Of a stretch of DNA of 64,000 nucleotides, positions 25,702-36,699 are shown one piece after another. The notes below the pieces were generated by a model. That model did not search any database and had not been told where the DNA came from. It saw only the letters and a program-made list of their open reading frames with translations. Location of the stretch: assembly GCA_009617715.1 (NCBI GenBank), contig VTFK01000400.1, forward strand, positions 62,001-126,000, in the 5' to 3' direction. Both the position numbers and the translations under genes were made by a program. Position 1 is the first letter of the stretch. Each line of letters begins with the position of its first letter. Source of the DNA: Plectrocnemia conspersa. Taxonomy: Eukaryota > Arthropoda > Insecta > Trichoptera > Polycentropodidae.

Positions 25702-26246
25702 TAAGTTCCTGGAAAAAAATCCGCTTGCTGTCCAGCGATCTTCAGCACTCGATTTTAAAAATTTCTACAATATATGCTAACCACTTGAATAAAAGACATA
25801 ATATACTAATTAATGTGTTTTAATAAATATGTGTATATGTGTATATATTAATATAGTATAAATTTCATTTTTTTTCTCTATACACAAGTCATAAACATAA
25901 AACTTAATATCTATATATTATATATATTTTAATAAGTATAAGCTGAGGTTATAACTGTGTAGGTTCCAACCACCTACACCGTTAACACATTTAAACGACC
26001 ATTTTAAAATTTAAGAAAAAAAAAAAGAAAACTCAATATCATAATCCGCTTAAAACCCGTAATTATCCACCTCACATTAACGATCTTTAAAAGTTTTTGC
26101 ACATATTTTCTTGGGCGAATCATCAAATGATGCGATTGGCACACCAACATACGCATCTGTGTATCGCCAGAGTTGTCTCTAATCTTGAATATAAATAAAT
26201 ATAACACTAAGTCGCATCGGAAGATGATCCAATGATTTAAATTAAA

Positions 26247-26389
26247 ATGATCAGAGACGATTTAATCCGGCAGGTGATCAGAGACCAGCTCAGACAGCAG
26301 ATGGCATCCGAAGCAAACCAAGAGAGACCCGCTTCGACACAAAATATATCAGCGGATTATCCAGATGACATCACGACGACAAACTGTAT
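26247..26389 (+). CDS. possible first coding exon, unknown protein
   Basis: From ATG 26247 the frame reads MIRDDLIRQVIRDQLRQQ, then MASEANQERPASTQNIS, then SADYPDD and a short Thr run. It stops being gene-like at ACAAACT|GTATGTT, a good splice donor near 26390, after which the DNA becomes plain AT-rich intron-like sequence. The other frames are closed and the base composition of the exon differs sharply from its surroundings. The N-terminal 18 residues could form an amphipathic helix. I do not recognise the family, and no partner exon was found. It is the best host-coding candidate in the window. Confidence 0.35.
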
Positions 26390-26879
26390 GTTAAATATTT
26401 TTTTTATTGTAAGGATTTTAATTTTTATAACTATAAAACACGCGATTTTTTTAATTGGGTTCGACTGCAACTTAAAAGTTTGCAATATTGCTTAAAACTA
26501 ATAAGGATAAATTTCTTATTGTTTTTATTATTTCTTTGTCTACACATGTGTGATATTTGTTTTTTAATTTATTATTTATTTAAAAGTTTAGGGAAAGCTA
26601 GGAAAGTATGATCTGTGATGATCTTCTAGTCATGATAGAAATAAAGAATCTAGAATTTATTTAACAACTATAATTTTAGCTGTAATACAAATCTTTATCT
26701 CACTAAAAATTGGTAAATATTCTATTCTATTTAATATTTTGCTTTTAGTAGTATTTTTACTTCTTTTCCAAATTATATAGATAGATTAACCATATTAGCT
26801 TTTATATTTTTAGCATAATTTTTAACAAAGGTCTTAGTAGTTATTATTCTTAAATTAAATATTTTCATGATTTAGGTGA

Positions 26880-27870
26880 TCAAAAGAGAAAAGTGACCTT
26901 AGTTTACTATAATAATAATCTGAATGTCATTTGCAAAATAGTGTAATGGTTTTTATTTCCATTTAGTATAGAGTGGTTAGGCTACTTTTGGGCTGGTCGA
27001 CGAGAAAATTAATTTCTCGTCGACCAACTAGTTTAAGATCTTCATACTCGTCTATCCGATAGCAGATGTATATTTTTCAGTTTGTGTGTTGATTTAAAAA
27101 ATTAACCAATATTTCAGTAACCCTGTTTTTTTGTAGCATTGTCCTAATTCTCACTATCTCGATTGGCTTGCTGTTTAAAGTTTTTACAAGTATTTTTGCA
27201 TTTTTTTTAAATTATGTTACATGCCTAATTGTATAGTACAATTTTTCGCAATTTTCTATAACATTTTTTAGTTAAATTATTTGTTATATTATAAACAAAA
27301 TTTGATAAAATTGTACTTTAGATATTTTAGAAAATTAACTTTAATTTTTATATTTATTTGTAAAACAATAATTAATGTATTTCAAATCAGTTAATCAATA
27401 GAGCATCGTGGTTTTATTTTACTAAAATTTTAATTTGAATGTTATTTACAATGTTTTAATTTGCTTTAGACCGGATAGGCTGACATTTAAGAATGGTCGA
27501 CAAGCAGATTAATTTCTTGTCAACCAGCTTATTTTAAATGTTCGTAGTCATCTATCATACAGTAAATGTATAGCTTATAGCTTATTTATTAAAAAAGAGT
27601 TTTATAGTTGTCCTATTTTTTTCTCGCGATTTTGACTTCTTTGATGTTGTAAATTTTTTGCATTCTTGCGGAAAGATGACATTTTTATAGTAAAATAATC
27701 TGAATTTTTTCATAACAATTTCCAGAAAAAATATTTGTTATTTCACATATATTTTTTCACTGTTTACAACTGCGAAGTAGTTTTGAGTTTTCTAGTAATG
27801 TAACTTATCAGCCAGTTATATTATAAAAGAGCTTTTGATACAGAATATACGGATAAAATTTAAATTTAAG
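26880..27870 (+). repeat. ancient tandem duplication, 500-bp period, with palindrome
   Basis: Each half carries a palindrome at the same place. The first, at 26995-27025, is GGTCGACGAGAAA, then ATT, then AATTTCTCGTCGACC. The second, at 27495-27525, is GGTCGACAAGCAG, then ATTAATTTCTTGTCAACC. The offset is exactly 500 bases. Flanking words are also shared in order (GTCTATCCGATAGCAG/ATCTATCATACAGTAA, TTGTCCTA, TTTTTGCATT, TTTGTTAT). The first copy's palindrome is near perfect; the second has decayed. Confidence 0.65.
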
Positions 27871-27899
27871 TATATAGCGGTAATGAGAAAGATTTCATG

Positions 27900-29660
27900 A
27901 CAATGTACATGTGCTCTAAAAAAGCAGAAATTTGCCTCCCGGGTGGCTCTATAAAAGTGAAACCAACTTTAATTTGGTCGAGAGTCTATGACTTAAGTTA
28001 ATATAAAATATTGCGTTGATAATTTAATTATTATGAAGTTGAATTAATTTTATTGTATACATTGCATAACTTTAGTGGCAAGTTTATGTTTGCAATAAAA
28101 AGGGTCATATGATAAGATCAATTAAATTTGAATATAAATAAAAAAATTATAATGAGATATATTCATAATTTCTTAAACATAAGTATAAATATAACGTAGA
28201 TTACGTGAAAATCTATTTATTCAACCAAACATGCATTGGTTTGTACCAATTAAATTGTAGCAGTGTAGTTGCCGGTTTGTCAAACAATAACAATCGATAT
28301 AAATTTACATTAGCAACCATTGGTTGGATGCATTGCCACGGATTCGCAGCGTCGTTGTGTAACGTTTTAATAGTTTCGGGCAATAATCTCTTTAGGTCTA
28401 ATCTAACGGGTACCGCACGTACTGTTGAGCATTCATTGCCGTTAGATTGGGTCGTTAAGCCTCTTGTTTATGGTTAAACAAAACATTACAGCACCGCTTG
28501 CTTTGCTTCTCGGCTACCTTACCTACCTTACCTACGACTCCGAGATCCATTTGGATACTGACACTTGCTACACCCCGAATTATTCCAAAAATATGGCTTT
28601 ATTCGTTGTAAGTTGTATAAAAAGATATACACTGTCTGTGATGCGCTTCTCAATTATCAGTCATATTGAATGCGTAGTTTGTGTTTAAAAGCACAAATGA
28701 CAAGGATATTTATTAATTGGAAAATATTTTTTTATTGTTCATAAAAAGTAGTGTTGTCTTTAATTTTAAAATAAGTAGCAGTTCAAGTGTACAGTTAAAA
28801 CATTGTCTCAATGAAAGTTCTAAAAAAAAGCCTATATAAAAAAGCACGACAAGTTCGATTGAATTTCAATGATTCTTATTACTTTTTTCATTAATCCTAA
28901 CGGTATGTTTCACTACGATTTTTTAGTACTTCATCGTACAGTTAAAAATAGGTATTACCCTGTTGTTTTTCGTTAGAAAACCCAGAAAGAACAGCAATAT
29001 TTTGCAGCACGATACGCATTAACCTTTTTTTAATTTTTCCTTCGCAGATAATGAAAACAATGAATGAGAAAATATTACGATTAAGATGTGATAAAGACAA
29101 AATTTCTGATAGATCTAAAAGTTATACAAAATCTATATTACACAAATGTTTTGTTTATTAGCCTTCGTATGTTTGTGACCAAATATTTTTATATTTATAG
29201 CTGATTCTATTTAATGGGAAACTAATATTTTACACCAGTTAGCTTAAAAAAACATAGCTCTTTATAAATTAAATATACCTATGAATATTTTCTTTATATA
29301 AACTTCTGGAAAAAGCTTTTATGCGATTTCTATCTAAGTAAATTTTGGGCTCGTGTTCAGTTTCGCAGAAAGTTGTAAACCAGCACAGTGTTTTGTTAAG
29401 TTATGTAAAATTCAAATTAAACACATTTTTGGTTTGCTTACACACGGGATTCTCTAAATAGAACAACTTTAACGACTAATAATAATAATAACGCAATTTT
29501 AGATACTTTTAAGTTTTCATTAGCAATTTTCTTAAAAAAAAATTTGCGTTGTTCTATTAAAACATTATTAATAGTTCAACAGGCCATAATTTTGTACCTC
29601 TTAACATAAATATATTTTTAGCTACTTCAGAATATATGAAAAAACATTTTATTTTGTATT
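27900..29660. other. AT-rich non-coding stretch
   Basis: No gene recognised. An inverted repeat AATCTAACGG / CCGTTAGATT brackets 28402-28447 inside a GC-richer patch (28320-28560). A short TTACCTACC repeat lies at 28518-28536. Confidence 0.4.
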
Positions 29661-29698
29661 ACCTAATAATACACACGGTAAAAAAATCAAAAGTTCGC

Positions 29699-29778
29699 AC
29701 AGTAATTAGTCCTCACGGTAAAAATAGTATACGGTTAAATGTCCTGACGGTAAAATATATACACGGTGAAACAGACCC
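29699..29778 (+). repeat. 16-bp-period ACGGTAAA array
   Basis: Five units begin at 29699, 29715, 29731, 29747 and 29763, exactly 16 bases apart: ACAGTAAT, ACGGTAAA, ACGGTTAA, ACGGTAAA and ACGGTGAA, each followed by eight poorly conserved bases. A further ACGGTAAA lies at 29675, out of phase. The conserved half and variable half suggest either a decayed minisatellite or spaced protein-binding sites. Confidence 0.6.
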
Positions 29779-29799
29779 AGAAAAATGACCGAGAACTAA

Positions 29800-32450
29800 A
29801 CTATAATTTAGTACATTAACGCTTCACTATAGATTTGACTAAAATCAAATCTACATTTTTTTATAATAAAAATTTGATATATTTCTTAGTATGCTTTGGT
29901 TAAAAAAATAAATTAACTGTATTTAATTAATAAACATACTATTTAAAGTAAATATTCACAACATTGCAATACAAAGAAATTTTCGTCCTTGTCTCCCGCT
30001 TTAAACCAATGAGCGTCGCAAAAAAATATTCTTGTCTCTCTTATACAAAATGTTCACATTCTAGTAGCATTAATAGTTTTACCATAATATAACTATTTTA
30101 CGTTTATTATAGTTTTCAACCTAATTAAAATTAAATCTTTATTTAGTAATAGTCTTATGCGAATACCTACAGTTAACCGTCTGATCTCGTAATAATTATT
30201 TTAGAACTATATATGTTACCTAAATATGTTGTCGTTTTAATATTATTTTCACATAAGTTTTTAACACTTAACCCAATTCATGATAATGTGACAAAAAAAT
30301 ACACTTTATCTTCACATAATTTTACCTGAAATTAAACCATAACTTTTCCATGTATTTCTATCTGCTGTTTTACAATTATACTACGCTATCAAAATATAAT
30401 ATTTAATTTATAAAAGTCGTACCCTTGATTTTTTTTAAATATCAGCATCTTTCACTAGTATATGAATGTCATTTAATGCCTATTTTATTAAATATTTAAC
30501 AATTTCATCACATGTTAAATATTACAATTAAGTTAATTAAAAGCAAACGACAGTCTGGCAAATTTTACTTAACTTTATTACAATCATACCTAGTTCAAGC
30601 CAAATTATTCTGTTTTATAATAATTTTACCCCATAAAAAGTATCGTGTTATTATATTTTTATATAAAGAATTGTTAAGCAAGACTCTTTTAACTCAAAGC
30701 TACATGTTTATGCCTCTTAAAAAATGCTTCAAAAATGTTTATATAAATATCAAGACATCAATTCCTTACTATAAGTATTTGATATCAACTATTTTTAAAT
30801 TCAACTCTATCATAAGCCTATTTGAAATCAAAATAAACATTTATTAACATTGACTTTCTTAAGGTAAAACATGTTATATGAAATTTGTTTTCGTAGAACA
30901 AATTGCGCAATTTTGGTTTGCGTAATGAATCTTGTTTGCTTATTTTTTTGTAGCAACATTCTTGAATATACATTTTCAATATATTTATTAAATATTAAAA
31001 AATCTTTACATTATCTGCATTTTGCGATAATTAATTCAATTGAACGGAAAACTCGAGCAGAAAACTTAATAAAGCTCCGTCGGTTGAAAACATTTTCAAG
31101 GCGAGGCAAAAAATAAATAATATATAAACGAGGCGAGTGAATGAATAATAACGCCTCATTTAATTATATCGCGTTATAGTATATAAAATAAAATAAATAA
31201 AGGGCCTACGGGCTTTATCTGTAGCCGAGAAAGAAAATATATAGTATATTTTCTCGGCAGAGAGAAAAATGGGGCGTCACGGTACGTCATTTTTCTTCCT
31301 AAAATACGTTTTATAGATAAAGAACCATTACCGATAGACGTACGCCTTGCGGTTCCATCAACGATCCATTTATCCAGTGTCGATGATGACGCAAGGATGA
31401 GGTTGCTGAATCGCATATTTTCAATGTTGAATAATAAGGACAATTATGTGGGTAGAAAAGGCATTGTTCTATACTAACTCTGATTTTTATCTCTTTTTCT
31501 CTCTCTCTCTCTCGTATGGTATTGGATGTATTGGATAAGTGTGTATCGAATTTTTATATTATTTTTAATTAAATCAAATGATTTTTTTACTAGAACAAAA
31601 TATATTCATGGTCTTGATTTTCCGACAGAAAATTAAAAAAAAAACAATTAAAAAATAGGAAAAAATAAAAAAAAAGGTTCGGTAATATATAAACATAAAG
31701 ATCAAAACACTTGGGATCGGATAGAATTGTGTTTAAAGAAACATGTTATCATTGTATCCTTAAAAGACAACTTTTATTACATTTTTATTGCTTAACCGAC
31801 CTCCCCACATGTAAAGAAACACACATTTGCCAATGTCGCTTCCTAGTTTCTTTATAATGTCACAAATTATAATTGCTAGGAAGGAGTACTGTGGGGACCG
31901 ATTTATTTTGGTTAAAGAGCTCTTAAAGATTGGATGCTTTAAACTCCGAAGTTAATGTTCAAGTGTGAATTCTAGTAGAGGAAGTCTCTGAGAAGGCCTC
32001 AGAGAATTTCTTAGACAAAGTTTCAAAAAGTAAATCCTCAAAAAAAGTGATTTTAGGTTGCCTGCATTTCCATATTTATATCTATGGCCCCCCTCCACAG
32101 GAGATTTTATTGTCTGCTCTGTTTTGATATGACGAGAAATTATAAAAGGGTGACGAGTTTCTTAAAACAAATTGCCGTAAGTTGATAAAGTAGATTATGA
32201 ACGGCCGTTTCGTGAACAATTCTGAATGCACGCATTATTTTTTTTCATGGCGACGGATTTTTATTTTTTTCTTATATATAAAAAGTACTTGATGAATTAT
32301 TTTTGTAAAATACTTTCCACTGTGTTGTCCCATTATAACAAAATAAAATCTTATGTGGTTAAAATGCCTTATTTTAAAATTTTCTAGCAGGATTTAATAC
32401 CTCTAATTTTAATTTTAATTGAAGAATCTAATAATACTATAGTAATATAA
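29800..32450. other. AT-rich non-coding stretch
   Basis: No gene recognised. It includes AT-rich frames of 111 and 81 codons (30512-30847, 30871-31116) with no motif, a hairpin at 31225-31257 (CCGAGAAA..TTTTCTCGG) and a (CT)n run at about 31490-31513. A minus-strand frame of 89 codons at 31174-31443 overlaps a GC-richer patch but is unrecognised. Confidence 0.4.
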
Positions 32451-32463
32451 AACGCGTATATAT

Positions 32464-32607
32464 CAGTGGCGTGCTGTCCATACATGCGGTAGATTCAAAA
32501 CGTCAAAGTTGATCGATTATAAACGTGTAACGGCTGAGTCGCTCGCCATCAACCGTACATGCGGTTGACGTTTTGAATCTACCGCATGTATGGACAGCAC
32601 ACCACTG
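32464..32607. mobile_element. hAT-type MITE with long TIRs
   Basis: A 144-bp element. The left arm runs CAGTGGCGTGCTGTCCATAC, continuing ATGCGGTAGATTC and AAAACGTCAA. The right arm repeats it inverted with a single change near the tip (CAGTGGTGTG), giving arms of about 43 bp. It is flanked by GTATATAT (32456-32463) and GTATCTAT (32608-32615), an 8-bp duplication with one difference. CAGTGG ends plus an 8-bp duplication indicate hAT. The short core (GATCGATTATAAACG..) has no coding capacity. The arms would form a near-perfect stem if transcribed. Confidence 0.8.
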
Positions 32608-32905
32608 GTATCTATATTTTAGTTGTAAAAGTAGTCTTGAATTGTTTTTGTATTTTAGATCGCAGATTGTATTTTTTTTCCGATATTATGGATGAATATA
32701 GGTATAATTAATTAAATTTGAGCTAGATCTAAATATGAACTATTATAGTTAATTGAAAATATTATATACATATGTTTGAACAAATATGTGTTGTTTATGA
32801 ATATGTTTGAACAAAAATCTAGGGTTAAACTTTTAGATTGCCTTGTAATATCAATGGTTATTCAGCTACTAATTTTATTTTAATTTTAAAAATTCTTTGC
32901 CATAA

Positions 32906-33309
32906 CCCTTTGAATAGTGAATTAATTTTTTAGTTTACACCTGGAAGTGAGTTAATTTTACGTATTTTTTCATAATTATTTTGTAATTTATATTGCATTT
33001 ATAGTAAAAAATAGAAAAAAAATCAGGTATTTGCAAGGTTTTATTTCTTTTATTTATTTTACTATTTATTTGTATTAGTTTGTTTTAACCATTTATTTCA
33101 ACATTTTTATAAAATTAATATAAAATATATTTTATTAAGTTCATTTATTTCATACTCTTTAATTTATTAAAATTATTTTCTATTTAACCCATTAAATAAA
33201 TACAATATTTTTTAATAATTATTTTTTTATATATATGTAAATATATAACTTTCTGTAGCAAAACAGTATAAGTCAACCACCGTACATGTACGGCGATACT
33301 GCTCAAAGG
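32906..33309. mobile_element. possible piggyBac-type MITE
   Basis: The left end CCCTTTGAATAGTG follows ATAA (32902-32905). The right end, reverse-complemented, is CCTTTGAGCAGTATCGCCG and contains the palindrome CCGTACATGTACGG (33280-33293). The 12-base tips match at 10 positions. The right flank lacks TTAA, so boundaries are not proven. The right end is closely related to the terminus at 51999-52038. Confidence 0.4.
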
Positions 33310-33319
33310 CCCTCCTTTG

Positions 33320-35375
33320 CTAAATTATGTTTTTATTTTATTAAAAGAAGCTAATAGCACTTTTAAGAAAAAAATAACAAAGATTTTTTACGGTATTCAA
33401 CTCCTATGGAATTCGCAAATTTATTTTTTAATCTGATAGCGATATTTGTATATCAAAAACTTTTTTTTTATGCCTTATTATGGATTTTTTTTAATAATAT
33501 ATATATATATACAAAACATTGCTTATATTTTCATTCTGCATCAACTTGTTTAAACATAAGATTATCTCTAAGCTGTGATAATTGATTGAAAGTATATTTA
33601 TCTCTCACTCTTATACCTAGACACTTTATAAATCAGAAAACAATATGGTTAATATGAAATTTAAACTAATGTCTTTCAGCTACCATGAACTTTCGCAATT
33701 AATCTTACGATTGATTTTTCGTGTAGCAGCTGTTTTACTAAAATATTGTTCATCAATATTTTTGTTTAATACATCGTTATTTTTTAGCGAATTCCTTTCA
33801 TTTTGTCTCTTAATACAAAATTCTTTATGCAAGGTTTATTTTATTTTGAATGCTGTACCCTTAATAAACATTGGTCAAAATTTAATGCGCTATTTTGGTG
33901 ACTGTTTATTTTTTGATTTTAGATTACGTAAAAAAAATTTAATATTTTAGGCTCGAATGTATTTATTATTGAGACCTTTGTATTTTTACAACGTACTATC
34001 GATGCTATAAGTAAATTAATTTTACGATATAAAAGGTTTCTAATTCAAAAAATTTATCAGAAATATATATCAGAAATAATAATCATGACAATTCGACAAA
34101 ATATAGAAAGCATAGTGTTAAATAAACAAACAAATAACTAGCATTGAAAATCAATAGCATAATGTGTACTGAATAAAGTTAATTGCCCCTACAAGTACAA
34201 TAAGATGTTCAGTGTCTAAAAAGGTACTGATAAATACTTAAAATATGTCTGAATCTAAATCCTGCTTTATATTAAATTCATATGGCAAAAAACTTTATAA
34301 AAGAAACCTATTAACAAAAAAAATTTCGTTTATCCATGTCAAATAAAATGAAATAAAGTACGCAATAAATCAATAATAAATTTGACAATTGAAAAATAAT
34401 TAATCCTTATTATTAGCTTGTTTAAGAGGTGAAAATTAGATCATTAATTTTGTCTCGCAGAAACGAGGAATTAATTTAATACTTGTTTATTTTGATTTAT
34501 GTCGAACGTTAAGATTGCAACTGTTCGGATAATTAATGCCTCGAATAAACAGGGCTCGTGTTTCTCGGCCGCGAACAGTAATAGATGTCTGTAGCATTCG
34601 ATCGTAATTTATTTAGGGAATTTGTTTTGGAAATGTATTATGTGCAAATTTATTACATATATTTTATGCCATATAACATATTACTATTCTTAAATAGTAT
34701 AACAGATCACGAGTCAATCTAATACGCTTTTCTACTTTCTCTGTAATGAACGAATCAGTCAAAGTGTATGTGAATAGCAATCCTAGCATTTAAAAGTTTA
34801 ACTGCATATACTTTCTAAATATATAATGGAATTATATATCCAACTTACCATTAGAGTCAAAGTATTTTCAGTGTATATGTTTTATGCAAAATGCTCGAGA
34901 TTAAGCTCTGGTCGTTAAGTTCGGCAACTTTGTTTATTAATCCCGTTTTATATGTGAGCGAATTTTGTCAGCGAGTGCAGTCGTAGAGGACCTAGGCGGC
35001 AATTACCGTAACACCGCGCCAGGTGCGGTCCGCCGGTGATATTTTACAGTGACCGCTGTGAATGTAGTGCAAACTGGAATATTCCGGCCCGAAATTGCAA
35101 TAAGTCTACTTAATTGTCACTAGTTGCGGTTGGGCTCCCCTGCAGTCGTGTCAAAACGATACAATGTCGCTTACGACTTTCTTTCGCGAACGGTAATGCA
35201 ATAGGTATTTAGGGTGACCATGTGTTATAGACACAATTTCGTTAGGGATGATGATTAATTTTCCTGATTTTAAATATGCGATAAATCGCATATTATGTGC
35301 ATCGCATATTAAAGTGCAGTGTGGCACAGAAGTTCGATCTTCTCTAGTGATTTATTTTAAAGAATTTTGTGTTGA
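33320..35375. other. AT-rich non-coding stretch with a GC-rich island
   Basis: No gene recognised. A GC-richer, CpG-containing island covers about 34960-35180. An AT microsatellite lies near 33496-33513. A 101-codon frame at 33645-33950 is AT-rich and hydrophobic with no known motif. Confidence 0.4.
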
Positions 35376-35386
35376 TATTGGTTAAA

Positions 35387-35492
35387 CCCAGATATGCCCA
35401 CTGTCCCATGGGTAGGTCACTAAACTCGTGCCACTGTTTTTTTATTTATAAATGAAATTTTAAGAGAACAAATTTTTTTGGGCATATCTGGG
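35387..35492. mobile_element. 106-bp piggyBac-type MITE
   Basis: The ends are CCCAGATATGCCCA and TGGGCATATCTGGG, a perfect 14-bp inverted repeat. TTAA lies at 35382-35385 (one extra A before the element) and at 35493-35496. TTAA plus CCC..GGG ends mark piggyBac-type transposition. The interior has no coding capacity and resembles neither the 2.5-kb piggyBac at 38.9 kb nor its tips. Confidence 0.7.
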
Positions 35493-35499
35493 TTAATTG

Positions 35500-36112
35500 A
35501 TATCAAAGCTTCAAATATACACTGTAAGTTATTCGTTCTCTTACCCGTGGATTAAAATATTTTAAAAAAATTTCCATTAATCCGTACGTTGATGGTTTTT
35601 TTACACTATTCTCTGTAAGGGTTAAAAAAGTTATTATTCTTATCGTTGCGCCAATGATATTTTTTTAATTTATTTAATGGATTCTAATGATTTAATAGAG
35701 TCATCGAGCCATTAAACAATCTGCGAATAATTTCTTTCCCCATTTTATATCGTTTTGCTTTTGAAGAATAACTAAAGACTTCATTATTTTTTTGCCTAGT
35801 GAAAGATTTTGAATTTGGCAAATATTTTATTAATGACATCAATGTCTGGTTTCTTAGATTTCATAATATATTTTTAATTGTCTGTTGAAATTTCCAACTT
35901 AGCTCAGATGTATGTATGTTAAATAAACATATATTTTCTTTTAAAATAAAAAAATTAAATATTCTGAGCGAAATTGTTTTGAGCCACACAGTTCACGCAT
36001 ACAATAACAAACCGGAATCTTTATCCCGAGCGTACTCTAGAATCGAAACAATCCTTTGTTATTTTCAAACAATGTAAAAAAACTAGTTTCGTGTAGTGAT
36101 TAACACTTTTAT
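35500..36112. other. AT-rich non-coding stretch
   Basis: No gene recognised. It should contain the left end of the mariner relic, but no clear mariner terminal repeat was found. Confidence 0.4.
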
Positions 36113-36357
36113 TTGAAAAGCAAAACACTGAAAGAAATCAAAGCCGAGTTAGATTAAATTCTTGGCACATCTTTACTAGCGTTTAAAACTCTTTACTATT
36201 GGATGAATGTGTTTAAACATTATCGTACATCCACAAGTAATAGACATCGTTCGGGACGTCTACTTGAGGTGACTACGCTAGAAATGATCGACGAAATCTA
36301 CGATATGATATTGAGGGATCGATGCGTTAAAATGCGCAAGCTTGTTAAGGCCACAAG
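36113..36357 (+). pseudogene. mariner transposase relic, N-terminal part
   Basis: Mariner transposase moves an element by cut-and-paste at TA. One frame from 36113 reads KTLKEIKAELD, a stop, then a part ending in RSGRLLEVTTLEMIDEIYDM and ILRDRCVKMRKLV. This matches the helix-turn-helix region of irritans-type mariners (RSGRP-EVTTPEMIDKIHDM, VLDDRRVK). It carries one stop codon, and ends abruptly after KATS where the hAT element enters. The frame resumes at 44268. Joining the two parts shows that about 18-20 residues between ATGIS and ARWVP were already missing before the hAT arrived. No intact terminal repeat was found. Confidence 0.85.
36350..36357 (+). repeat. hAT target-site duplication, left copy
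   Basis: GCCACAAG, repeated exactly at 44268-44275. An 8-bp duplication is the mark of hAT insertion. It lies in the mariner frame and reads Ala-Thr-Ser. Confidence 0.92.
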
Positions 36358-36367
36358 TAGGGATTCC

Positions 36368-36434
36368 AATCCCGGGATCCCAAATCCCGGGATCCCGGGA
36401 TCCCGAACGATTTTCAATACCCGATGAGTCCCGG
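36368..36434 (+). repeat. left subterminal ATCCCGGGAT cluster
   Basis: ATCCCGGGATC or close variants occur at about 36368, 36383 and 36393, with GTCCCGGGATT at 36427. The right end holds matching words near 44178, 44192, 44201, 44228 and 44249. The palindromic repeats at both ends resemble the transposase-binding arrays of hAT elements. Confidence 0.7.
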
Positions 36435-36699
36435 GATTATTTATTATTTATTTATTTTATTTTATTAATTTATTTAGCTTAATAGCTAATCTTTACATCT
36501 AACAAATTTAGTAAACATATATAAAAATATATAAAAAATACATAACAGAAAAAAAAAAATATACAATAATAAAGACTTAATATTATAATATTTTATTTCT
36601 ATATGTACGAAGGTGTTTTTTTTATTCCATTTATAAAACCCCGTTATATTTTTTTGCTGTTTCAGATTTCTCTTGGAAGACTATTATATAAATTAAAAC

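Noticed and set aside
30512..31116. 111- and 81-codon frames as genes
   Set aside because: Extremely Ile/Phe/Lys/Tyr-rich as expected from AT-rich random DNA; no motif.
31174..31443. 89-codon minus-strand frame as an exon
   Set aside because: Looks coding-like near its start but no donor closes it and no family is recognised; a hairpin lies in its 3' half.
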